Assembly (NCBI GenBank): GCA_046350555.1
Contig: JAXMAF010000001.1
Location: 1-5,150, forward strand
Reading direction: 5' to 3'
Length of the DNA stretch: 5,150 nucleotides
From: JAXMAF01 sp046350555
GTDB taxonomy: Bacteria > Planctomycetota > Phycisphaerae > Phycisphaerales > SM1A02
Each line of letters starts with the position of its first letter. Within the stretch, counting starts at the first letter, position 1. Made by a program: the position numbers and the translations under genes. The notes beneath the pieces are model-generated. The model did no database searches. It was not told where the DNA came from and saw nothing but the letters and a program-made list of their open reading frames with translations. Of this stretch, positions 1-5,149 are shown one piece after another.

Positions 1-510
1 AAGGCGGTCGGGGCAGGGTCCGCCAGGGCCGAGTCGGCGGGTGCGAAGTCGGCGGCGGCGAAGTCGGCGGCGGCGAAGTCTGCCGCCGCGGTCAGAGCCG
101 GCACGCCGGCCGCCGTCGTCGCGGCGCGCGACACCCTGCGCGCGCGCGGCCGCGCCGTGATGGCCGAGGTGCTCGGCGAGCCCTACGTCGCCCGCCGCGA
201 CGCATCGACGACGGCGTTCAACGGACCGGTGCGCCGGCTCAGCGAGGAGTTCGCCTACGCGACGCTCTGGACGCGCGAGGGGCTCTCGCGCCGCGAGCGC
301 AGTCTCGTGACGATCGGCATGCTGTGCGCGCTGAACCGGCCGCACGAGCTTCGCATCCACTTGGCGGGCGCGATCAACAACGGCTGCACCGCCGACGAGA
401 TCCGCGAGGTCTTCACGCACGGCGTGGCGTACTGCGGTTTTCCCGCGGCGATCGACGCGCTGCGGGTCGCGGAGGAAGTGCTTCGGGAGCACGGGCTGCT
501 CGCGGGCTGA
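1..510 (+). CDS. Carboxymuconolactone decarboxylase family protein, 5' partial, with Ala/Lys/Ser-rich N-terminal segment
   Basis: The reading frame is open from the left edge to a TGA at 508-510 (169 visible residues). The start lies outside the window. The C-terminal part resembles PcaC-type 4-carboxymuconolactone decarboxylases, which convert gamma-carboxymuconolactone to beta-ketoadipate enol-lactone with loss of CO2 in protocatechuate breakdown. Seen: an LWTREGLSRRERSLVTIG stretch near visible residues 90-106, then ALNRPHELRIHL, NNGCTADEIREV, YCGFPAA and a closing RVAEEVL helix. There is no CxxC pair, so it is not an AhpD-type peroxidase. A GTG/ATG pair at 157-162 could be called as the start, but it has no ribosome binding site. 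The family's N-terminal GxxVxxxVLG pattern begins at about 148, so that start would cut a conserved helix. Ahead of it lie about 45 residues of low-complexity Ala/Lys/Ser/Arg sequence. Family assignment is firm. The exact substrate is unknown, since many CMD-domain proteins are not true PcaC. Confidence 0.85.
   Translation, partial: KAVGAGSARAESAGAKSAAAKSAAAKSAAAVRAGTPAAVVAARDTLRARGRAVMAEVLGEPYVARRDASTTAFNGPVRRLSEEFAYATLWTREGLSRRERSLVTIGMLCALNRPHELRIHLAGAINNGCTADEIREVFTHGVAYCGFPAAIDALRVAEEVLREHGLLAG
43..87 (+). repeat. Three tandem 15-bp units encoding AKSAA
   Basis: Units at 43-57, 58-72 and 73-87 read gcgaagtcggcggcg twice, then a third copy with synonymous changes (tct, gcc, gcc). Each encodes Ala-Lys-Ser-Ala-Ala within the decarboxylase frame. 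The preserved peptide with synonymous drift in copy three suggests that the array is translated. Such Ala/Lys arrays resemble the flexible basic tails of histone H1-like, AlgP and PhaF-type bacterial proteins. That resemblance is compositional only. More copies may lie to the left of the window. Confidence 0.8.
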
Positions 511-547
511 CGGGGCCGGCGCTCGGTCAACGGCCGCCTCCCGTCAG
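507..547. terminator. Candidate bidirectional hairpin between convergent genes
   Basis: CTGACGGG at 507-514 and CCCGTCAG at 540-547 form a perfect 8-bp inverted repeat. Inside it, CGGC (517-520) can pair with GCCG (533-536). The TGA of the decarboxylase gene (508-510) and the TGA of the facing dehydrogenase gene (TCA at 544-546) sit at mirrored positions in the two arms. No T-run follows on either side, so this is not a classical intrinsic terminator. It may be a factor-dependent or 3'-end-stabilising hairpin. Three of the eight pairs come for free because both genes use TGA. Confidence 0.35.
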
Positions 548-1392
548 AGCAGGAAGAATTCCCCAGTCGCGCGCACCGTCACCTCGCTGATCGACACCCC
601 CCAGGGCTGGTCGATGGCGTGCAGGATCGCGTCGGCGATGTACTGCGCCTGAAGAAACATGTAGCCGGGACTCTCTGGGTCGAGCGCCGCCGGGTCGAGC
701 GCGCCATTGACGAATTCCTGACGCGCGCGGACGAACTCCGCCATGTTGTGCCCGACGATCCCGACCGCCGCCGCACGATTCACGACTCCTGCAGCGAGTC
801 CGGTTTCGGGCACGCCGGTCGGCTTCACCGTCGTGACCTTGATTCGGCCGCGCGACTCCACGCGCAGCGACTCGGACAGGAAGGCCACCGCCGCCTTCGT
901 CGCCCCATACACCCCCGCGCCGGCCACCGGAAAGTTGCCGTAGATCGACGACAAGTTGATCACGTGCCCGCGGCCCTGCGCGATCATCGGATCGTAGACC
1001 GCGACCATGCCGTTGAGCACGCCCTTGAAGTTGACGTCGATGCAGCGGTGCCACGCCGCCAGCGCCGCCGCGTGATCGGCAAAGAACGCGAGCGGCATGA
1101 CGCCGGCGTTGTTCACCATCACGTCGATCCGGCCGAACCTCGCGACGGCCGCTGCGGCCAATGCCTTCATGTCGTCGATCGAGCTGACGTCGGCCTTCAC
1201 CGCCATGGCCTCCCCGCCCTGCGCCACGATGCCCGCGACGACCTCCCCGACGGCGACCTCGTCGATGTCGGCGCATACGAGCTTCGCTCTGCGCGCAGCG
1301 GCTTGACGGGAGACGAGCGCGCCGAAGCCCCGGGGCGAGCCGGCTCCAGTGACGACGATGACCTTGCCCGCGATGTGATCGACGGAGCTCAT
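544..1392 (-). CDS. Classical short-chain dehydrogenase/reductase (SDR), NAD(P)-dependent
   Basis: This is a 282-residue cytosolic oxidoreductase expected to interconvert a hydroxyl and a carbonyl group; the substrate is unknown. Seen: the Rossmann glycine motif TGAGSPRGFG (15-24), two residues longer than the usual TGxxxGxG; an acidic Asp42 at the end of the second strand, which usually favours NAD(H) over NADP(H); NNAG (94-97); Asn121; Ser149; and YGATK (Tyr162, Lys166). This gives the full Asn-Ser-Tyr-Lys catalytic tetrad. The usual PG turn after the active site is replaced by KPTGVPETG. The C-terminus (ISEVTVRATGEFFLL) has the IxEVxxRxT pattern common in the family. I chose the ATG at 1390-1392 because an almost ideal Shine-Dalgarno sits directly upstream. 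A longer start at 1431 would translate that ribosome binding site and adds 13 residues that do not look SDR-like. It lies 58 bp downstream of the GFA gene on the same strand, so the two are probably co-transcribed. Family very sure, substrate not inferable. Confidence 0.93.
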   Translation of the reverse strand: MSSVDHIAGKVIVVTGAGSPRGFGALVSRQAAARRAKLVCADIDEVAVGEVVAGIVAQGGEAMAVKADVSSIDDMKALAAAAVARFGRIDVMVNNAGVMPLAFFADHAAALAAWHRCIDVNFKGVLNGMVAVYDPMIAQGRGHVINLSSIYGNFPVAGAGVYGATKAAVAFLSESLRVESRGRIKVTTVKPTGVPETGLAAGVVNRAAAVGIVGHNMAEFVRARQEFVNGALDPAALDPESPGYMFLQAQYIADAILHAIDQPWGVSISEVTVRATGEFFLL

Positions 1393-1393
1393 T

Positions 1394-1403
1394 TCACCTC
1401 CTT
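1394..1403 (-). promoter_or_regulatory. Strong Shine-Dalgarno of the SDR gene
   Basis: On the minus strand this reads AAGGAGGTGA, a ten-base match to the complement of the 16S rRNA 3' end. The GGAGG core is 4 nt from the ATG at 1392-1390. It decides the start codon and predicts efficient translation of the dehydrogenase even though the gene is second in its operon. It is by far the strongest ribosome binding site in the window. Confidence 0.85.
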
Positions 1404-1432
1404 GTTGTCTTCCACTCCTGTGGGGAAGCAAG
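1401..1432 (-). promoter_or_regulatory. Possible hairpin in the GFA-SDR intergenic leader
   Basis: On the minus strand a GTGG/CCAC stem (CCAC 1412-1415, GTGG 1420-1423) with a 4-nt loop is flanked by further complementary pieces: CTT/AAG across a GG bulge, and CTTG at 1401-1404 against CAAG at 1429-1432. The 3' side of the inner stem ends a few bases before the Shine-Dalgarno, and the outer pairing would cover its first bases. It could modulate translation or mRNA processing between the two cistrons. The stem is short and imperfect and may be chance. Confidence 0.2.
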
Positions 1433-1450
1433 AGGAAGGCGCGGCGCGGA

Positions 1451-1930
1451 TCAATCCGTGCCCCGTTCGCGACGCTTCGGTGCCGGGACCGGCGTCTCCC
1501 AGGTCCCGTCGCTCTTCAGCGAGTGGCGTGCGTAGCACTTGACGTCCTCGGGGATGATCATCCAGTCAGCCGATTCCTGCGTGAATAGGTGAAACCGGGG
1601 CTCGAACCAGCTTGGATCGTCGAAAGCACCGCGGTACAGGACGAAGTACGCAGGGTATCGCTCGGCCGTGACGCCGACGGTGCTCGCGCACTTCGCGCAG
1701 GAATGAACCCGAAGCGCGCGACCGTGCTCGGGGGACCGATAGTCGAACGTGCTGATCGGTCCGCCGCTGAACGAAACGTTTTCCCTCGGGAAGAAGGCTT
1801 CGGCCACGAACGCACTTCCGCTCACGCGCTGACAGAATCTGCAATAGCAGATGCAGGTTGTGACCGGTGGACCGATGGTCTGAAAGCGAACCGCGCCGCA
1901 AAGACAGCCGTCTTCGAGTCGTTCGTTCAT
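1451..1930 (-). CDS. GFA/CENP-V domain zinc protein
   Basis: A 159-residue protein of the glutathione-dependent formaldehyde-activating (GFA/CENP-V) family, a zinc-bound beta fold. The founding member was reported to speed formation of S-hydroxymethylglutathione from formaldehyde and glutathione, but most homologues have no proven reaction. All seven metal-site cysteines are visible: CLC at 9-11, CYCRFC at 28-33 (family CHCxxC, His replaced by Tyr) and CAKC at 78-81, then an aromatic-rich C-terminal half ending in a polar tail after about residue 140. I chose the ATG at 1930-1928 because GGAGA lies 5 nt upstream (1940-1936). An in-frame GTG at 1954 adds eight residues but has no good ribosome binding site. 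It is first of a likely operon with the SDR, and together they suggest handling of a reactive carbonyl or alcohol compound. That link is inference from context. No signal peptide, so probably cytosolic. Confidence 0.9.
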   Translation of the reverse strand: MNERLEDGCLCGAVRFQTIGPPVTTCICYCRFCQRVSGSAFVAEAFFPRENVSFSGGPISTFDYRSPEHGRALRVHSCAKCASTVGVTAERYPAYFVLYRGAFDDPSWFEPRFHLFTQESADWMIIPEDVKCYARHSLKSDGTWETPVPAPKRRERGTD

Positions 1931-2180
1931 GATCGTCTCCGCGTCGAGTGGCACCCGCGACCCATTCGCCAGGTCAAGCGGGCTTGGTTAGGCTTGACTC
2001 TGAGATTGACTCGTCCGGGTTCCTGTCGCTCTTGGCGCGGTCGCGAGCTTCCTATGGACGACTCGCCATGCGAAACATAAACTCACCCGAGGCACATCGG
2101 ATCGCTCGACTCGTAATGGGATGTCCGGGTAGGCAATCGTCAGTATGCCCCCGTAGCCCCCCAACACGCGAGAGGCTCAA
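1931..2180. promoter_or_regulatory. Divergent intergenic region with candidate operator
   Basis: This 250-bp gap separates the minus-strand GFA-SDR operon from the plus-strand flavoprotein-regulator operon and should hold both promoters. GTCAAGC (1973-1979) and GCTTGAC (1992-1998) form a 7-bp inverted repeat. Nested inside is CAAGC-GG-GCTTG (1975-1986), and GGCTTG recurs at 1981 and 1991, exactly 10 bp apart. The cluster sits 43-68 bp upstream of the GFA start, a plausible operator position. Also seen: GACTCGT at 2008 and 2108, GTCCGGGT at 2013 and 2123, and two C-runs (2148-2152, 2157-2162) before the flavoprotein ribosome binding site. I found no convincing -35/-10 pair on either strand, and no supportable small gene. 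Confidence 0.45.
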
Positions 2181-2816
2181 ATGGACCTCAGGTCGCAGTT
2201 CAGCGACGTCGTCACCACTGAAGAGCAGTTCCGGGCCGTCATGGGTCTGCCCAGTTCTGCCGTCGTGAGGAAGGAGCTGACCGCTCTGGACGCGCATGCG
2301 CGAGCCTTCATCGCGCGCTCGCCGTTCATTATCGTGGGCACGACCGGGGCGGACGGCCACGTGGACATGTCGCCGAAGGGAGACCCTCCGGGATTCGTTC
2401 AAGTGCTCGACGACACGACGATTGCGATCCCCGACCGCCTCGGCAATCGCAGGGCCGACACGTTCAAGAATCTGCTCGTCAACGATCAGATCGGTCTCAT
2501 TTTCTTCATACCGGGAAAGCAGGAGACGCTGCGGGTCGGCGGGCGCGCCATCATCGTGCGCGATCAGTCGTTGCGCGAGCGCATGGCCGTGCGCGACAAG
2601 GTCCCGGACTTTGCGATCGTGGTCGGTGTCACTCGAATGTTCTTTCACTGCGCCAAGTGTGTGATCCGCTCGGACCTCTGGAGGCACGAAGCGTGGCCCG
2701 GTCTCGACGGACTGTCGTCGATCGCCGAAGCCATGGTGTCGGCCGCGAAGCTGAACATGTCCGTGGCCGATGCGCAGGCAATTGCCGACAAGGACATCGA
2801 GACAAGGCTGTATTGA
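2181..2816 (+). CDS. PPOX-type FMN-binding split-barrel flavoprotein (MSMEG_1061/DR2398-like)
   Basis: A 211-residue protein of the pyridoxamine 5'-phosphate oxidase-like superfamily. These are dimeric split-barrel proteins that bind FMN, or in some branches F420 or heme. Seen: a short helical N-terminus (1-45); a barrel start SPFIIVGTTGADGHVDMSPKG (47-67); the strand-helix block AIPDRLGNRRADTFKNLLVN (82-101), which is the usual flavin-phosphate region; IGLIFFIPG (104-112); ETLRVGGRAII (115-125); and FFHCAKCVIRSDLW (154-167), typical of this subfamily. Length matches the subfamily of about 200 residues. It is probably not a PdxH vitamin B6 enzyme; the reaction is unknown. The ATG at 2181 has a modest AGAGG (2171-2175) 5 nt upstream. 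The gene is first in an operon with the hydrolase-LuxR gene 12 bp downstream. Subfamily assignment is by recalled consensus. Confidence 0.88.
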   Translation: MDLRSQFSDVVTTEEQFRAVMGLPSSAVVRKELTALDAHARAFIARSPFIIVGTTGADGHVDMSPKGDPPGFVQVLDDTTIAIPDRLGNRRADTFKNLLVNDQIGLIFFIPGKQETLRVGGRAIIVRDQSLRERMAVRDKVPDFAIVVGVTRMFFHCAKCVIRSDLWRHEAWPGLDGLSSIAEAMVSAAKLNMSVADAQAIADKDIETRLY

Positions 2817-2828
2817 ACGACTGATGCC

Positions 2829-3908
2829 ATGTCCGACCTGAGGCAGACCATCCGCTACTGCAAGGCCCCCAACGGAATGGCGATCGCGTGGTCGACGATG
2901 GGGAGCGGGCCGCCGGTGGTCGAATGCAGGGTCGCGGGCCATCTCGAAAACGAACTGCGCAATGTCCCGAGTGTTCCGTTCCTGCGGGCACTCTCGGAGC
3001 GGCACACGCTGATCCGGTACAACGGTCGCGGCGTAGGGCTGTCGGACCAGCCGTTCGACGAGGTTTCGCTGGAGAACTCCGTCGCGGACCTGGAGTGCGT
3101 CGTCGACGCCGCAGGCGTCGATCGTTTCGCGCTGGTGGCTCGGACGTCGGGGTGCGCCGAGTCGGTGACGTATGCCGCGCGTCACCCGGAGCGGGTCTCG
3201 CGGCTGGTGGTCATCGGAGGCTTCGCGGGGGGATCGGCGAGGGCCGCATATTCGAACGACTTCCGGTTCAAGCGCGACGCGATCGTTGCCGCGATCGAAG
3301 CCGGATGGGACGATCCCAATCCCGGATTTCGACGACTGTTCCTGTCGAGACGCTTCCCGCGCGCCACGCCGGAGGAGATGGCGTCGATGGAGCGCTACAC
3401 GCTGACAGCGGGCAGCGGGCGCTTCGGGGCAGCGATGATCCGATACCAGGCGAACTCGGACCTGTCGGAACTCGCCACGCGCGTGCGTTGCCCCGCGCTG
3501 ATCCTGCACGGGCTTCGGGACATCTGGGTTCCGCTCAGCAGCGGGCGCGCGCTTGCGAGCCTCGTCCCGAACGCGCGACTGGTGGCGCTGGACACCGACG
3601 CGTCCGATCCGCTTCCGAGCGACCCTGCGTTTTCGGTGCTGCTGCGGGAGGTCCTCGACTTCCTGGGCGAGGAAAGGGATCCGACGAAGGCGGATGTCGT
3701 GCCTTTCGCCGACCTCACCGCTCGCGAACGTGATGTCCTCGAACTCATCGCCCGCGGCCTCGACAACCTCCAGATCGCCGCCCACCTGAACATCTCCGAG
3801 AAGACCGTGCGCAACAACATCACGCCGATCTTCGACAAGCTGGGCGTCGAGAACCGCGCTCAGGCCATCGTTAAGGCGCGTGACGCTGGGATGGGCAAGG
3901 CGAAGTAG
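2829..3908 (+). CDS. Alpha/beta-hydrolase fold fused to C-terminal LuxR-type helix-turn-helix, with degenerate catalytic triad
   Basis: A 359-residue two-domain protein. Residues 1-280 are an alpha/beta-hydrolase fold: an N-terminal strand pair ending GSGPP (25-29), a LIRYNGRGVGLSD block (61-73), the nucleophile-elbow region ALVARTSGCAESVTYAARHPERV (101-123, reported as two halves around Cys109) and ILHGLRDIWVP (225-235). Residues about 294-355 are a GerE/LuxR DNA-binding domain: LTARERDVLELIARGL, NLQIAAHLNISEKTVRNN, FDKLGVENRAQAI. Aligned on the invariant YAARHPERV, the nucleophile falls on Thr106 (AxTxG, not GxSxG). Asp231 is kept. The catalytic His position reads Ser259 (LDTDASDPL where relatives have a His-Ile/Leu turn). 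Catalysis is therefore doubtful and a ligand-sensing transcription factor is more likely. There is no receiver domain, so no phosphorelay control. The ATG at 2829 lacks a clear Shine-Dalgarno and is 12 bp after, and in frame with, the preceding TGA, suggesting translational coupling. Architecture sure; loss of catalysis inferred. Confidence 0.9.
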   Translation: MSDLRQTIRYCKAPNGMAIAWSTMGSGPPVVECRVAGHLENELRNVPSVPFLRALSERHTLIRYNGRGVGLSDQPFDEVSLENSVADLECVVDAAGVDRFALVARTSGCAESVTYAARHPERVSRLVVIGGFAGGSARAAYSNDFRFKRDAIVAAIEAGWDDPNPGFRRLFLSRRFPRATPEEMASMERYTLTAGSGRFGAAMIRYQANSDLSELATRVRCPALILHGLRDIWVPLSSGRALASLVPNARLVALDTDASDPLPSDPAFSVLLREVLDFLGEERDPTKADVVPFADLTARERDVLELIARGLDNLQIAAHLNISEKTVRNNITPIFDKLGVENRAQAIVKARDAGMGKAK

Positions 3909-3942
3909 GGCCGATTGCACCGGGATCGCAACGGCGGCTACT
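3904..3942. terminator. Candidate bidirectional hairpin between convergent genes
   Basis: Three short arms pair in order: AGTAG (3904-3908) with CTACT (3938-3942), GCCG (3910-3913) with CGGC (3932-3935), and TTGC (3915-3918) with GCAA (3928-3931), around a 9-nt loop. A 1-by-2 internal loop and a single A bulge interrupt the stem. The TAG of the hydrolase-LuxR gene and the facing TAG of the serine hydrolase (CTA at 3938-3940) lie in opposite arms. There is no T-run on either side, so intrinsic termination would be weak. It could act as a shared 3' end structure for both transcripts. Confidence 0.35.
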
Positions 3943-5140
3943 GCCTCGGATTCATTGCCTCGTACACAAGCCGCTTCGCCTCGAATGCAAACGGGTGCGA
4001 CAGCGAACGCATTCTGTGCGTCATCATCGCGCCCGCGACCCCGAGCCTCGGTGAGATCCACCACTGCGTGCCGCCGGTACCCCCCCAGAAGATCTCTCCC
4101 AGCGAATCGGAGTGCTGAATCGGCATCGGATCGACGATCACCGCGCCCGCCAGCCCGAAGCCGTTGCCCCGAAACTCGCCCTTTCCGGGGAACGACACCC
4201 AGACGCCTTCGGGCAGTTGGTTTTTCCCCAGAAGCGCGATCGTCTCCGATGAAAGAAGGGTCCTGCCGCCCGGTAACAGGCTTCGCAACAGCGCGACCAT
4301 GTCCCCAAGAGATGAAACGAGGCCCGCTCCGCCGCCGCGCAATGCCACCTCCCGACGGTACGCGCCGGGGTACGGCGCTTCCATTCGGGTCAGCCCCGGC
4401 TTCGTCGGATCACTCGGGTCGGCCCCCGCATACAGCGGCGCGAGCCGGTGCTGTTCTGCCTCGGCGACGAGATAGCCCGTGTCGTGCATGCCGAGAGGTT
4501 CAAGGATGCGCGACCGGATGAATGCTTCGTAAGGCTGTCCGGACACGACCTCTACCAACCGTCCCAGCACGTCCGTGGACACCGAGTATTCCCAAGCGGT
4601 GCCGGGGTGAAACAGAAGCGGCAACTCGGAAAGCAGGTCCACCGATTCGGCCAGCGTCTTCGATGGTTGCAGCACGCCGCGCGCGACATATGCCTTCGAC
4701 ATGATCGCTCCCGGATCGAAGAGCGAATACGTCAAGCCGGAGCAGTGGCTCAGCAAGTGACGGACCGTTATCGGTCGGGTCGCCGGTTCGGTGTCCGCGA
4801 GATCGACCGCTCCGCGCCGCAGTACGCGGGGCTCGGAATACCGGGGCAGGAAGCGCTCGATCGGGTCGTCCAGCCCGAAGTGGCCCTCTTCGATCAACAT
4901 GAGCACCGCGCACGACGTGACCAGTTTGGTGTTCGAATTCACCGGGAACAGGTGATCTGTTCGCAGCGGGATCTTCGCCTCCCGATCGGCCCATCCCGCG
5001 CAGTGCACGTCGACGAGTTCGCGCCCGTGAAGCACCGCGATCGAAACCCCCGCGAGCACTTCCTGGTCGACCCATCGCTGCAACGCGGCATGCACCGGGC
5101 TGAAGTCGAAGCGGGTCGATGAAGCGGTCATATCGGTCAC
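3938..5140 (-). CDS. Beta-lactamase-family serine hydrolase (class C / S12 / family VIII esterase-like)
   Basis: A 400-residue serine hydrolase of the class C beta-lactamase, DD-peptidase and family VIII esterase fold. Seen: SNTK (69-72), the SxxK motif with nucleophile Ser69 and general base Lys72; YSVSTDVLG from Tyr185, the position of the YxN tyrosine, in the YS-x-x-x-DVLG form common in EstB-type esterases; and WGGTGGTQWW from Trp352, in place of the KTG box. Other family blocks are ITVRHLLSHCSGL (124-136) and a GLVSSLGDM segment (273-281). Length is normal and all core motifs are intact. There is no signal peptide, so it is probably cytosolic, which favours an esterase or amide hydrolase over a beta-lactamase. 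The first start, GTG at 5140, has GAGGA (5149-5145) 4 nt upstream. The ATG at 5131 would sit 13 nt away, so GTG is preferred. Its 3' end converges on the regulator gene with a 29-bp gap. The natural substrate cannot be told. Confidence 0.92.
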   Translation of the reverse strand: MTDMTASSTRFDFSPVHAALQRWVDQEVLAGVSIAVLHGRELVDVHCAGWADREAKIPLRTDHLFPVNSNTKLVTSCAVLMLIEEGHFGLDDPIERFLPRYSEPRVLRRGAVDLADTEPATRPITVRHLLSHCSGLTYSLFDPGAIMSKAYVARGVLQPSKTLAESVDLLSELPLLFHPGTAWEYSVSTDVLGRLVEVVSGQPYEAFIRSRILEPLGMHDTGYLVAEAEQHRLAPLYAGADPSDPTKPGLTRMEAPYPGAYRREVALRGGGAGLVSSLGDMVALLRSLLPGGRTLLSSETIALLGKNQLPEGVWVSFPGKGEFRGNGFGLAGAVIVDPMPIQHSDSLGEIFWGGTGGTQWWISPRLGVAGAMMTHRMRSLSHPFAFEAKRLVYEAMNPRQ

Positions 5141-5144
5141 GATA

Positions 5145-5149
5145 TCCTC
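5145..5149 (-). promoter_or_regulatory. Shine-Dalgarno supporting the GTG start of the serine hydrolase
   Basis: GAGGA on the minus strand lies 4 nt before the GTG at 5140-5138 and 13 nt before the in-frame ATG at 5131-5129. The spacing favours GTG initiation. The promoter and anything further upstream are cut off by the window edge. Confidence 0.5.

Noticed and set aside
157..510. Treating the decarboxylase as a complete 117-residue gene starting at GTG 157 or ATG 160
   Set aside because: No ribosome binding site precedes these codons, the frame remains open to the window edge, and family-conserved residues (GxxVxxxVLG) begin upstream of 157.
619..1542. Plus-strand open frame of 307 codons opposite the SDR
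   Set aside because: Same codon-aligned antisense artefact. The minus-strand SDR has a full catalytic tetrad and an excellent Shine-Dalgarno, and the plus-strand product has an Arg/His/Asp-rich composition with no motif.
1994..2016. TTGACT at 1994 (plus) and TTGACC at 1977-1972 (minus) as -35 boxes
   Set aside because: No acceptable -10 element lies 16-18 bp further on in either case. The hexamers are explained by the inverted repeat itself.
2148..2162. C-runs (G-runs on the minus strand) as a G-quadruplex
   Set aside because: Only two long runs lie close together; four nearby G-tracts are not present without splitting runs, so the support is too weak.
2824..2841. Five-codon mini-ORF (ATG at 2824 to TGA at 2839-2841) overlapping the regulator start
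   Set aside because: Too short to judge, with no ribosome binding site; such overlaps occur often by chance.
2052..4064. Very long (670-codon) open frame on the minus strand across the flavoprotein and regulator genes
   Set aside because: It is codon-aligned with the two real genes, so its stops would need TTA, CTA or TCA codons in the sense frame, which GC-rich genes rarely use. Its translation is Arg/His/Asp-rich with no recognisable domain, while the sense strand has clear family motifs throughout.
4448..5122. Plus-strand open frame of 224 codons opposite the serine hydrolase
   Set aside because: Codon-aligned antisense shadow of a gene with intact SxxK and other family motifs.
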